A DNA stretch of 64,000 nt from Streptomyces sp. AC555_RSS877. Its GTDB lineage: Bacteria > Actinomycetota > Actinomycetes > Streptomycetales > Streptomycetaceae. Position 1 is the stretch's first letter; every line of letters starts with the position of its first letter. The DNA lies in assembly GCF_019049245.1 (NCBI RefSeq), contig NZ_JAGMUK010000018.1, forward strand, positions 124,001-188,000, written 5' to 3'. The translations under genes and the position numbers were made by a program. Below the pieces are notes generated by a model. That model was given only the letters and a program-made list of their open reading frames with translations, did not search any database and was not told the DNA's origin. This document shows positions 33,869-42,203 of this stretch, piece by piece.

Positions 33869-35595
33869 CTTCCGAAGATACGTACATAGCCGGAGCCGTC
33901 GACTCCGACGGCCATCGGGGCCACCGAAAACGCCGGCACCTGAAGGTCTCGTACTTCGTCTTCCTGGCCCTTGCCGCACTGATCGCGACGAGGCTCGACG
34001 CCGGCTCCCTGCACCTGTACTCGATGGGCGCCATGGGCCTGCTGGCCCTGAAGATGTTCGGCGCCCTCTTCTACCGCCCGGCCAAGGCCGGGCGGGAGGA
34101 ACTGGAGTACCTGGAAAACGCCTGGGTCACCGCGGTCATCCCGATCTACAACGAGGACCCGGTGATGTTCGAGCAGGGCATGCGCAGCCTCCTCGCGCAG
34201 AGCCGCCTGCCCAACGAGATCCACATCATCGACGACGCCAGCGCCAGCGACTCCGGCATCCGGACGGCGAAGAAGATCCGCCGCGAGTTCGAGGCCAGGG
34301 GCGTCAAGTACACGGTCAGCGTGCAGCCCGAGAACAAGGGCAAGCGCGAGGCCCTCGCCCTCGGCTTCGAGGCCGCCCCGTACTCCGACATCTTCCTGTG
34401 CGTCGACTCGGACACCGTCCTGTCCCGGGACACCGTCCGCGAGCTGCTGCTGCCGCTGGCCGACGAGAAGATCATGGCCTCCACCGGCATGGTCCTGGCG
34501 CTCAACCACGACAGCAACATCTTCACGCGCCTGCAGGACCTGCGCTACGGCAACTCGTTCCTCTTCGAGCGGGCCGCGTACTCGCGTCTGAAGTCGGTCC
34601 TGTGCTGCTGCGGCGCGCTCTCCGCCTACCGCGGCACGCTGGTGCGCAAGTACCTCCCCGACTTCCTCAACCAGCAGTTCCTGGGCAAGCCGGCCGTCTT
34701 CGGCGACGACCGCCGCATGACCAACTACTGCCTGATGGAAGGCCAGGTCGTCTTCCAGGAGACCGCCGTCGGCTACACGGCCGTCCCCGAGAAGCTGCCG
34801 CACTTCCTGCGCCAGCAGGTCCGCTGGAACAAGTCCTTCTTCCGCGAGTCCCTGTGGGCCTTCCGGCACCAGAAGAAGTACCGGCCCGCCTTCTGGCTGA
34901 CCTGCATGGAACTGGCGCTGTGGCTGGTCTTCGGCTCGGCGATGTTCTACTCGATGGTCATCCTGCCGATCATCAAGCCCGACCAGTTCGTCAACCACAT
35001 CGGCGACTACCTGATCTTCATGGTCCTCATGGGGTACCTCCGCAACGTGCGGTACCTCGACTTCCCGCGCCGCGGCATGGGCTTCATCAAGCGGTTCGGC
35101 ATGTTCCTGCTCGCGCCGATCTACGGCGTGATCCAGCTGACCCTGCTCACCCCGCTGCGCTTCTACGCCCTGTTCACCCTGCACAAGGGCAGTTGGGGCA
35201 CCCGCCAGGGAGGCGTCGAGGTGTCCGTGGCCGGCGACCACGAGGCCGACGTGACGGAGATCTTCGAGGAAGAGGACCCGTACTCCGACAAGAAGGTCAC
35301 CGAGACGCTCCAGCTGATGCGTCTGGAAGGCGTCGCTCTGCGCACCCGGCCCCGCCCCTCCGGTCCCATCCCCACCCAGCCGCAGCCGCTGCCCGGCTAC
35401 GACGAGCAGCACGCGCACGTGCCGCAGCAGGCCGTCACCTGGGGGACGCCGGCCCCGGCGGGACAGCAGCAGTGGCAGGGCGGGCACCAGGATCCGTACC
35501 AGCAGCAGGGCTACGACCCCCACCAGCACCAGGGCGGCTATGTGGACCCCTCCTGGCAGCACGGCAACGGCCAGGGGAACGGACAGGGCTGGTAG
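33865..35595 (+). CDS. Hyaluronan-synthase-like processive glycosyltransferase (GT2)
   Basis: Membrane glycosyltransferase that polymerises and exports a polysaccharide. Seen: two N-terminal hydrophobic segments (about 27-70), a GT-A domain with VTAVIPIYNEDP, VDSDT (DxD type), GDDRRMTNYCL (GDD acceptor site) and the QQVRWNKSFFRE motif that is the QxxRW signature of processive synthases, then four or more C-terminal membrane segments. The last about 120 residues form a cytoplasmic Gln/Pro/Gly/His-rich tail. The set QxxRW with WNKSFFRE resembles hyaluronan and NodC synthases more than bacterial cellulose synthase (no PilZ domain). GTG start overlapping the dehydrogenase stop. Polymer identity unknown. 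Confidence 0.88.
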   Translation: MTSEDTYIAGAVDSDGHRGHRKRRHLKVSYFVFLALAALIATRLDAGSLHLYSMGAMGLLALKMFGALFYRPAKAGREELEYLENAWVTAVIPIYNEDPVMFEQGMRSLLAQSRLPNEIHIIDDASASDSGIRTAKKIRREFEARGVKYTVSVQPENKGKREALALGFEAAPYSDIFLCVDSDTVLSRDTVRELLLPLADEKIMASTGMVLALNHDSNIFTRLQDLRYGNSFLFERAAYSRLKSVLCCCGALSAYRGTLVRKYLPDFLNQQFLGKPAVFGDDRRMTNYCLMEGQVVFQETAVGYTAVPEKLPHFLRQQVRWNKSFFRESLWAFRHQKKYRPAFWLTCMELALWLVFGSAMFYSMVILPIIKPDQFVNHIGDYLIFMVLMGYLRNVRYLDFPRRGMGFIKRFGMFLLAPIYGVIQLTLLTPLRFYALFTLHKGSWGTRQGGVEVSVAGDHEADVTEIFEEEDPYSDKKVTETLQLMRLEGVALRTRPRPSGPIPTQPQPLPGYDEQHAHVPQQAVTWGTPAPAGQQQWQGGHQDPYQQQGYDPHQHQGGYVDPSWQHGNGQGNGQGW

Positions 35596-35612
35596 GCCCC
35601 ACGCACGCAAGC

Positions 35613-35648
35613 AGAAGGAGGGGCGGCCTCGGGGCCGCCCCTCCTTCT
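35613..35648. terminator. Bidirectional terminator between the synthase and deacetylase genes
   Basis: A perfect 16-bp stem, AGAAGGAGGGGCGGCC (35613-35628) with GGCCGCCCCTCCTTCT (35633-35648), loop TCGG. A run rich in T and C follows on the plus strand. It lies between two convergent operons and can serve both. Confidence 0.9.
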
Positions 35649-35668
35649 CGTTCACGCGTCGGCGTGCC

Positions 35669-37126
35669 TCACGTGTAGGAGGCCATCGCCTCCTCGACCG
35701 TGAGCACCGGGATGCCCCGGTCGTCGATCGCCTTCATCAGCGCGCCGAGGCCGGCCTTGCCGATCTCCGTGCTGGTCGCCGGAGCGCCCTCGACGACCTT
35801 GTGCAGGCACAGGATGAGCCAGTCGGCGCTGTTCACACAGCGGTCGAGCCGGCCGCCCGCGCCCGTCACCTTCGTGAGCGCCGTACCGCCGATGCCGGTG
35901 CCGTCGTTGATGCCGGTCAGCGCCTTGAGGCGGTACGGCATCGCCGGGGCGAAGGACTCGATGGTCTCGGAGATGATCGACCGGGCCGTGGTGAAGTGAC
36001 GGCTCGCGATCTGGTCCACCGGAACGCCGTCCGTCGTCTTCTGGAACGCCCCGTGCGGGTAGGCGAAATGCTCGCTGGTGAAGCCGTTGCCCACCATCCA
36101 CTCGCGCAGCTTGCGGAAGTCGTCGTCCGCCTGTTCCGCGGTCAGCTTGGGATAGCTGGCGGTGTGGGTGGCGTTCGCGTAGGAGTGCCCGGCCATCTCC
36201 CAGCCCGAGAAGTTCTGCATCGAGCGCATCTGGTCGATCGTCAGGAAGCTGCCCGTGCCGATCGCGTCGGCGATGTTGTAGACCGTGCCCGAGTAGCCGA
36301 ACTGGTCCATCACCGGCCGGGCCAGGTCGTGGATCGACTTGTGGGAGTCGTCGAAGGTGATGGAGACGACGCCCTTCGGGAAGACCGAGACGGTGTCCGG
36401 TATCAGCTCGACGGCCTGCAGCCGGTAGGTCACCGGCCCGCCCGCGTTGTCGTACACGGCGAACGACATGTCGGTGAAGCCGGTCTTGGTGGACGGTGTG
36501 CCGGAGGCGGAGATCGAGTACGTGCCGGCCGCGCCGGTGACGTCGGCCCACTGCAGATGGACCGTCACCCACTCCCCGGACTGGACGTAGTTGGCCGCCG
36601 TCGTCGAATGGGAGTGCAGGGTCCAGGAGAAGTGGTTCGCGAGGGAGCCGCTGCCCAGGTAGAAGACCAGCTTGGACAGGTTGGTCACGTCCTCGACCCG
36701 CAGGACGAGCCTGATCATCTTGCCGGTCAGGTTCTGCGCCGTCATGCCGGTCTTGCGGACGTAGGACTGCTTGCCGGTGCCGTTGGTGGTGACCCGCACC
36801 GACTGTGTCCCGCGCACGAAGACGGACGTGTCGTTCGCCTCGGCCGACGCGGTGCCCGTGCCCCCCGGGGTCCAGCCGTGTGCGGCCTGGAACTGCTGGG
36901 ACCAGGTGGCCCGGCGGTACTTGGGCCGGCGTCCCGAGGGGGCGTAGGACGGGGGCGTGGTGAGGCCGCCGATGGCCGCCTCGGCCGGGGCGGCCGCGGG
37001 CTGGGCCGCCACCCTGCCCACCCACGCACCGGCGCCTGCCATCGCGACGCCTCCCGTGCCGCCCATGAGCAGCGCGGAGCGTCGGCTCAGCGGACGGGAC
37101 CAGACACGGGGTTGCTCTCTGCTCAA
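35669..37126 (-). CDS. Tat-exported polysaccharide deacetylase (NodB domain)
   Basis: Extracellular carbohydrate esterase family 4-type enzyme, 485 residues. Seen: Tat signal with PLSRRSALLMGG and a hydrophobic stretch; a beta-sandwich-like N-terminal domain (about 60-270) that may bind carbohydrate; then the NodB domain with SITFDDSHKS (Asp-Asp), MAGHSYANATH (metal His-x4-His type) and FAYPHGAF, ending near residue 480. The TTG start overlaps the stop of the upstream gene by 4 nt with AGGAGA 4 nt before it. It likely removes acetyl groups from the polymer made by the neighbouring synthase, or from peptidoglycan/chitin. Acts outside the cell. Confidence 0.88.
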   Translation of the reverse strand: MSREQPRVWSRPLSRRSALLMGGTGGVAMAGAGAWVGRVAAQPAAAPAEAAIGGLTTPPSYAPSGRRPKYRRATWSQQFQAAHGWTPGGTGTASAEANDTSVFVRGTQSVRVTTNGTGKQSYVRKTGMTAQNLTGKMIRLVLRVEDVTNLSKLVFYLGSGSLANHFSWTLHSHSTTAANYVQSGEWVTVHLQWADVTGAAGTYSISASGTPSTKTGFTDMSFAVYDNAGGPVTYRLQAVELIPDTVSVFPKGVVSITFDDSHKSIHDLARPVMDQFGYSGTVYNIADAIGTGSFLTIDQMRSMQNFSGWEMAGHSYANATHTASYPKLTAEQADDDFRKLREWMVGNGFTSEHFAYPHGAFQKTTDGVPVDQIASRHFTTARSIISETIESFAPAMPYRLKALTGINDGTGIGGTALTKVTGAGGRLDRCVNSADWLILCLHKVVEGAPATSTEIGKAGLGALMKAIDDRGIPVLTVEEAMASYT

Positions 37127-38559
37127 CGCGTCTCCTGGACGGTGTCGAAGTAGTTCATGCCGTTGTCGCTGTATTCCTTGACGGCGGCATTGACGTCCTT
37201 GTCGGACAGGACGTCGTTGGCGTTGTAGTACAGCCAGTCCACCTGCATGTCCCAGGCGCGGTCACCCTTGAACGGCAGGTCGACGAACCAGTGGTTGAAG
37301 TTGATGGACATACCCGCGCGCGGGGCGTACTTGCCGCTGCTGCTGAACAGCTTCTTGCCGTCCATGCGGTAGGTCACCACGTCGTCCTTGACCGTGATCA
37401 TCATGGTGTGCCAGCCGGCCAGGCTCTTGTTCGTCGTGGTGTAGACGCGGTCGTTGGTCTCGTGGTCGTACCAGCTCACCGTGTCGAGCTTGGGGCCGAG
37501 CCGGCCCCAACCGCCGTTCGGCAGGTACTCGTTGTCCAGTTCGCTGTACGTCTTCCCGCTGCCGCCGATGGTGTAGAAGGTCTGGTTGACGTGGTCGCCG
37601 CCCTCGCCGTCGGTGGGGTCGTCGGAGAAGTGGATGCGGGCGGCGTAGGTGCCCTCGCGGAACTCGCGGCGCGCGGTGCCGAGGCTCGCCTGCTCGGTGC
37701 CGGACTTGGTGCCGTCCGTGGCGGCGCGCAGGTTGAGCACCTGGCCGTCGCCGAGGGCGTCCTTCCCGGCGGGGAAGGTGACCCCGTCGGCCGTCCAGGT
37801 GTCGTCGATGCCCGGTCCGCCCTTGCTGGAGCGCACCAGCCAGCCGTGCTTGAACAGCGCGGGGTCCTTGGCGCCGACGTAGTGGAAGTTGTCGAACAGC
37901 ACGCCCGCGGGGGCGGCCGGCACCGGAGCGGGCGCGGCCTCCGCCTTCGCCGAGGCCTGCTTCTCGTCGCCGCCGTCCGGCTCGTCGCCCCAGGCGAGGA
38001 CGCCCCGCTTGTACGCGGTGACCGTCTTCGACTCCTTGTAGGTCGACTTCTCGGCGTCGAAGGAGCGGTCGTTGGCCTGCGCCAGCTTCTCGTGGTCGGT
38101 GCGGTACAGCTGGACGTCGATGCCCTTGCTGTTCACGCCGGGCTTCAGCGTGCCCGCGTCCTTCGTGAACCGCAGTTCCAGGTAGTGGTCGGCCTTCTCG
38201 GCGGACTTGTCGAGCTTCGTCACCGTCCCGGCGATGTTCGAGCAGCCGACGGCGGCCTGGACGCAGTTGTAGGCGTACGAGGAGGTGGTGTCCGCGGTGA
38301 AGTAGTACCGGAGCGTCACGTCGCTCAGCGGAAGCGGCTTCTTCGACTCGTTGAGGATCTCGAGGGACGGCTCGGCCGCGGCCGCGGTGGCCGGCGTCTC
38401 GGTCCGGTACCGGACCACGAGTTCCGGCGGCTCGGGATTCGCGGCCTTCCAGACGGGATACAGTGCCGTGGCACCGGCGGCGACCACACATACCAGGAGG
38501 AGGAGCCTGATCTTGGGCCAAACCCGACGTCGGGGTGTACGGCGGCGGGTTGACGCCAC
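37123..38559 (-). CDS. Membrane-anchored CBM3 plus GH16-like protein
   Basis: Seen in order: basic N-terminus (RRRTPRRRVWPKIR), one membrane segment, a CBM3-type domain (ELVVRYRTE, PSLEILNESKKPLPLSDVTLRYYF, DHYLELRFTKDAGTL), a charged/Ala-Pro linker, and a C-terminal concanavalin-like domain whose SELDNEYLPNGG carries Glu-Leu-Asp-Asn-Glu, the GH16 catalytic pattern ExDxE. 478 residues. The frame runs up to 38682, but GTG 38559 is 6 nt after AAGGAG and precedes the membrane segment properly. CBM3 usually binds crystalline cellulose or chitin; GH16 cleaves beta-1,3/1,4-glucans or galactans, some members transglycosylate. Coupled to the deacetylase, it is probably a polymer-processing protein at the cell surface. 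Confidence 0.82.
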   Translation of the reverse strand: MASTRRRTPRRRVWPKIRLLLLVCVVAAGATALYPVWKAANPEPPELVVRYRTETPATAAAAEPSLEILNESKKPLPLSDVTLRYYFTADTTSSYAYNCVQAAVGCSNIAGTVTKLDKSAEKADHYLELRFTKDAGTLKPGVNSKGIDVQLYRTDHEKLAQANDRSFDAEKSTYKESKTVTAYKRGVLAWGDEPDGGDEKQASAKAEAAPAPVPAAPAGVLFDNFHYVGAKDPALFKHGWLVRSSKGGPGIDDTWTADGVTFPAGKDALGDGQVLNLRAATDGTKSGTEQASLGTARREFREGTYAARIHFSDDPTDGEGGDHVNQTFYTIGGSGKTYSELDNEYLPNGGWGRLGPKLDTVSWYDHETNDRVYTTTNKSLAGWHTMMITVKDDVVTYRMDGKKLFSSSGKYAPRAGMSINFNHWFVDLPFKGDRAWDMQVDWLYYNANDVLSDKDVNAAVKEYSDNGMNYFDTVQETR

Positions 38560-38723
38560 GGGAGGCTCCTTCGCGCTACACCGGTCGGCTCGTGGGTCAG
38601 AACCGTCAGTGCAATGTAAACAAGTGGTCGGATTGTGTGAGGATCCTATCCGCAGAGGCATGCGAAAGGGGGCGGAGCGCACGGATCGTTACCGTGCACC
38701 CCACCCCCCTCAGGGGTAACGCG

Positions 38724-40859
38724 TTACGCCGGGACGCTCGCCACGCCGGGAGCCAGGAACGGCCTCCCGTTCACCCGCTGGGAGACGCCCTCGCGGTCCA
38801 GGTACGGCGTGATGCCGCCCAGGTGGAAGGGCCAGCCGGCACCCGTGATCAGGCAGAGGTCGATGTCCTGGGCCTCGGCGACGACGCCCTCGTCGAGCAT
38901 GAGCCCGATCTCCTGCGCCACCGCGTCCAGGACGCGGTCCCGGACCTGCTCCTCGGTCAGGACGCTGTCGCCCTGCTTGAGCAGCGCGGCGACCTCGGGG
39001 TCCAGCTCCGGCTTGAACCCGTTCTCTGCGGAGTAGACGTAGAAGCCGCGCTTGCCCGCCTTGACGACGGCCGCGAGGTTCGGGGAGACCGTGAAGCGGT
39101 CCGGGAAGGCCCGGTTGAGGGTCTCGGACACGTGCAGACCGATCGCGGGACCGACCAGCTCCAGGAGCACGAGCGGGGACATCGGCAGACCGAGCGGCTC
39201 GACGGCCTTCTCGGCGACCTCGACCGGCGTGCCCTCGTCGATGACGTTCTGGATCTCGCCCATGAAGCGGGTGAGGATGCGGTTCACGACGAACGCCGGG
39301 GCGTCCTTCACCAGAACCGCCGTCTTCTTCAGCTTCTTGGCGACGCCGAACGCGGTGGCGAGGGAGGCGTCGTCGGTCTGCTCGCCGCGGACGATCTCCA
39401 GCAGCGGGAGGATCGCGACCGGGTTGAAGAAGTGGAAGCCGACGACCCGCTCCGGGTTCTTCAGCTTCGACGCCATCTCGGTGACCGACAGCGAGGAGGT
39501 GTTGGTGGCGAGGATCGCGTGCGCCGGGGCGACCGCCTCGACCTCCGCGAACACCTGCTGCTTGACACCGATCTCCTCGAACACGGCCTCGATGATGAAG
39601 TCCGCGTCCGAGAAGCCCTCGGCCTTGTCCAGCACACCCGAGACCAGCGCCTTGAGGCGGTTGGCCTTGTCCTGGTTGACACGGCCCTTGCCGAGCAGCT
39701 TGTCGATCTCGGCGTGGACGTAGCCCACACCCTTGTCGACCCGCTCCTGGTCGATGTCGGTCAGCACGACCGGCACCTCCAGGCGGCGCAGGAACAGCAG
39801 CGCGAGCTGCGAGGCCATCAGACCGGCGCCGACGACACCGACCTTGGTGACCGGGCGTGCCAGCGACTTGTCCGGCGCGCCGGCCGGGCGCTTGGCGCGC
39901 TTCTGGACCAGGTTGAACGCGTAGATGCCGGAGCGCAGCTCGCCACCCATGATCAGGTCGGCGAGGGCCTTGTCCTCGGCGTCGAAGCCCTGCTGGAGGT
40001 CGCCGTTCTTGGCGGCGGCGATGATGTCGAGGGCGCGGTAGGCGGCCGGAGCGGCCCCGTGCACCTTGCTGTCCGCGATGAAGCGGCCCTTGGCGACGGC
40101 CTGGTCCCAGGCCTCGCCGCGGTCGATCACCGGGCGGTCGATGACGATCTCGCCCTTGAGGACGGACGCCGTCCACAGCAGCGACTGCTCCAGGAAGTCC
40201 GCGCCCTCGAACAGGGCGTCGGCGATGCCCAGCTCGTAGACCTGCGCGCCCTTGAGCTGCTTGTTCTGGTTGAGCGAGTTCTCGATGATCACCGAGACGG
40301 CCTTGTCGGCGCCGATCAGGTTCGGCAGGATCGTGCAGCCGCCCCAGCCCGGTACCAGACCGAGGAAGACCTCGGGGAGCGAGAAGGCGGGCAGGGCCGC
40401 GGACACCGTGCGGTACGCGCAGTGCAGGCCGACCTCGACGCCGCCGCCCATGGCCGCGCCGTTGTAGTACGCGAAGGTCGGGACCCCGAGACCGGACAGC
40501 CGCTTGAAGACCTCGTGGCCGCCCTTGCCGATGGCGAGCGCGTCCTTGTGCTCCTTCAGCAGCTCGACGCCCTTGAGGTCGGCGCCGACCGCGAAGATGA
40601 ACGGCTTGCCGGTGATGCCGACACCGACGATCTCGCCGGCCGCGGCCTCCTTCTCGACCTGGTCGATCGCGGTGCTCAGGTTCGCGAGTGACTGCGGGCC
40701 GAAGGTGGTCGGCTTGGTGTGGTCGAAGCCGTTGTCGAGGGTGATCAGGGCGAACCGGCCCGCACCGAACGGCAGGTCGAGGTGGCGTACGTGCGCGGAC
40801 GTCACGACCTCGTCGGGGAACAGCTCGGCCGCTCCCTTGAGGAGTTCAGCGGTGCTCAC
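38724..40859 (-). CDS. fadB: FadB, 3-hydroxyacyl-CoA dehydrogenase/enoyl-CoA hydratase
   Basis: Multifunctional beta-oxidation subunit: hydrates enoyl-CoA and oxidises the 3-hydroxyacyl-CoA with NAD+. Seen: N-terminal crotonase domain with AVGADLKGVELL and YNGAAMGGGVEVGLHC (oxyanion), then Rossmann motif VGVVGAGLMASQLAL near residue 345, FHFFNPVAILPLLEIV (catalytic His), VNRILTRFMGE, and C-terminal dehydrogenase domains; 711 residues. The longest frame extends to 40931, but GTG 40859 overlaps the fadA stop by 4 nt and gives the usual VSTAELLKGA start. Forms the trifunctional complex with FadA. Confidence 0.94.
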   Translation of the reverse strand: MSTAELLKGAAELFPDEVVTSAHVRHLDLPFGAGRFALITLDNGFDHTKPTTFGPQSLANLSTAIDQVEKEAAAGEIVGVGITGKPFIFAVGADLKGVELLKEHKDALAIGKGGHEVFKRLSGLGVPTFAYYNGAAMGGGVEVGLHCAYRTVSAALPAFSLPEVFLGLVPGWGGCTILPNLIGADKAVSVIIENSLNQNKQLKGAQVYELGIADALFEGADFLEQSLLWTASVLKGEIVIDRPVIDRGEAWDQAVAKGRFIADSKVHGAAPAAYRALDIIAAAKNGDLQQGFDAEDKALADLIMGGELRSGIYAFNLVQKRAKRPAGAPDKSLARPVTKVGVVGAGLMASQLALLFLRRLEVPVVLTDIDQERVDKGVGYVHAEIDKLLGKGRVNQDKANRLKALVSGVLDKAEGFSDADFIIEAVFEEIGVKQQVFAEVEAVAPAHAILATNTSSLSVTEMASKLKNPERVVGFHFFNPVAILPLLEIVRGEQTDDASLATAFGVAKKLKKTAVLVKDAPAFVVNRILTRFMGEIQNVIDEGTPVEVAEKAVEPLGLPMSPLVLLELVGPAIGLHVSETLNRAFPDRFTVSPNLAAVVKAGKRGFYVYSAENGFKPELDPEVAALLKQGDSVLTEEQVRDRVLDAVAQEIGLMLDEGVVAEAQDIDLCLITGAGWPFHLGGITPYLDREGVSQRVNGRPFLAPGVASVPA

Positions 40860-42082
40860 TTGTCGCCTCCGGCGTCCTTGTGGTGCGGGTTCTCCCAGAT
40901 CACCGTGGCGCCCATGCCGAAGCCGACGCACATGGTGGTGAGGCCGTAACGGACCTCCGGCTGCTCCTCGAACTGGCGGGCCAGCTGCGTCATCAGACGG
41001 ACGCCGGAGGAGGCGAGCGGGTGACCGTAGGCGATCGCGCCGCCGTACTGGTTGACGCGCGCGTCGTCGTCCGCGATGCCGTAGTGCTCCAGGAAGGCGA
41101 GCACCTGGACCGCGAAGGCCTCGTTGATCTCGAAGAGGTTGATGTCCTCGATCGACAGGCCCGCCTTGGCGAGGGCCTTCTCGGTGGCCGGGATCGGGCC
41201 GTAGCCCATGACCTCCGGCTCGACGCCCGCGAAGGCGTACGAGACCAGGCGCATCTTGACCGGCAGGCCGTGCTCGCGGGCGAAGTCCTCGCTCGCGATG
41301 ATCGACGCGGTGGCGCCGTCGTTGAGACCGGCCGCGTTGCCGGCGGTGACCCGGCCGTGCACACGGAACGGGGTCTTCAGACCGGAGAGGTTCTCCAGGG
41401 TGGTGCCCGGGCGCATCGGCTCGTCGGCGGTGACCAGGCCCCAGCCCGTCTCACCGGCCTCGGCGTTGGTGCGGCGCACCGAGATCGGCACCAGGTCGGC
41501 CTGGATCTTGCCGTTGGCGTACGCCTTGGCGGCCTTCTCCTGCGAACGCACCGCGTACTCGTCGGCGCGCTGCTTGGTGATCGTGGGGTAGCGGTCGTGC
41601 AGGTTCTCGGCGGTCATCCCCATGAACAGGGCGGACTCGTCGACCAGCTTCTCGCTGACGAACCGCGGGTTCGGGTCCACGCCCTCGCCCATGGGGTGGC
41701 GGCCCATGTGCTCGACACCACCGGCGATGACGGCGTCGTACGCGCCGAAGGCGATGGAGCCCGCGGTGGTGGTGACGGCCGTGAGGGCACCGGCGCACAT
41801 GCGGTCGATCGAGTAGCCGGGGACGGACTGCGGCAGCCCGGCCAGGATTCCGGCCGTGCGGCCCAGCGTCAGACCCTGGTCGCCGATCTGCGTGGTCGCC
41901 GCGATGGCGACCTCGTCGATCTTCTTCGGGTCGAGACCGGGGTTGCGGCGCAGCAGCTCCCGGATCGCCTTCACGACAAGGTCGTCGGCACGGGTCTCGT
42001 GGTAGATGCCCTTCGGGCCCGCCTTGCCGAACGGGGTACGGACGCCGTCTACGAAGACGACGTCCCTGACGGTACGAGGCAC
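40856..42082 (-). CDS. fadA: FadA, acetyl-CoA acyltransferase (thiolase)
   Basis: Thiolase that cleaves 3-ketoacyl-CoA to acetyl-CoA in beta-oxidation. Seen: VVFVDGVRTPFGK at the start, the active-site Cys in IDRMCAGALTAVTT (about residue 92), the conserved NEAFAVQVLAFL, GGAIAYGHPLASSG (His) and the second catalytic Cys in TTMCVGFGMGATV; 408 residues. GTG start, 7 nt after GGAGGAG. First gene of a two-gene operon with fadB; a perfect 16-bp palindrome lies about 50 nt upstream. Confidence 0.95.
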   Translation of the reverse strand: MPRTVRDVVFVDGVRTPFGKAGPKGIYHETRADDLVVKAIRELLRRNPGLDPKKIDEVAIAATTQIGDQGLTLGRTAGILAGLPQSVPGYSIDRMCAGALTAVTTTAGSIAFGAYDAVIAGGVEHMGRHPMGEGVDPNPRFVSEKLVDESALFMGMTAENLHDRYPTITKQRADEYAVRSQEKAAKAYANGKIQADLVPISVRRTNAEAGETGWGLVTADEPMRPGTTLENLSGLKTPFRVHGRVTAGNAAGLNDGATASIIASEDFAREHGLPVKMRLVSYAFAGVEPEVMGYGPIPATEKALAKAGLSIEDINLFEINEAFAVQVLAFLEHYGIADDDARVNQYGGAIAYGHPLASSGVRLMTQLARQFEEQPEVRYGLTTMCVGFGMGATVIWENPHHKDAGGDK

Positions 42083-42128
42083 GATGGCTCTCCTCCAGGG
42101 TGCGGGACGGCTCTACTGCTGCGATGCG

Positions 42129-42144
42129 CTGAGCGCGCGCTCAG
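42129..42144. promoter_or_regulatory. Perfect 16-bp palindrome upstream of fadA
   Basis: CTGAGCGCGCGCTCAG is fully symmetric and sits 47 nt before the fadA start. On the minus strand a -10-like TAGCAT (about 42149-42154) lies just upstream of it. The size and spacing suit a TetR-type fatty-acid or acyl-CoA-responsive repressor, but no such gene is adjacent. Part of the palindrome is alternating GC, so chance is less unlikely than for mixed sequence. Confidence 0.45.
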
Positions 42145-42203
42145 AACCCATGCTACTTGTGGGTAACCAGGCTGCCCAGTCCCCCCGCCCCAAGCGGCGA
42201 ACG

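Noticed and set aside
38716..38727. Palindrome GTAACGCGTTAC at the fadB stop
   Set aside because: Perfectly symmetric, but it overlaps the end of the coding sequence and lacks promoter context; left as chance.
40880..42166. Long plus-strand open frame opposite fadA
   Set aside because: Low-complexity Arg/Val/Gly string with no recognisable motif; fadA on the minus strand is unmistakable.
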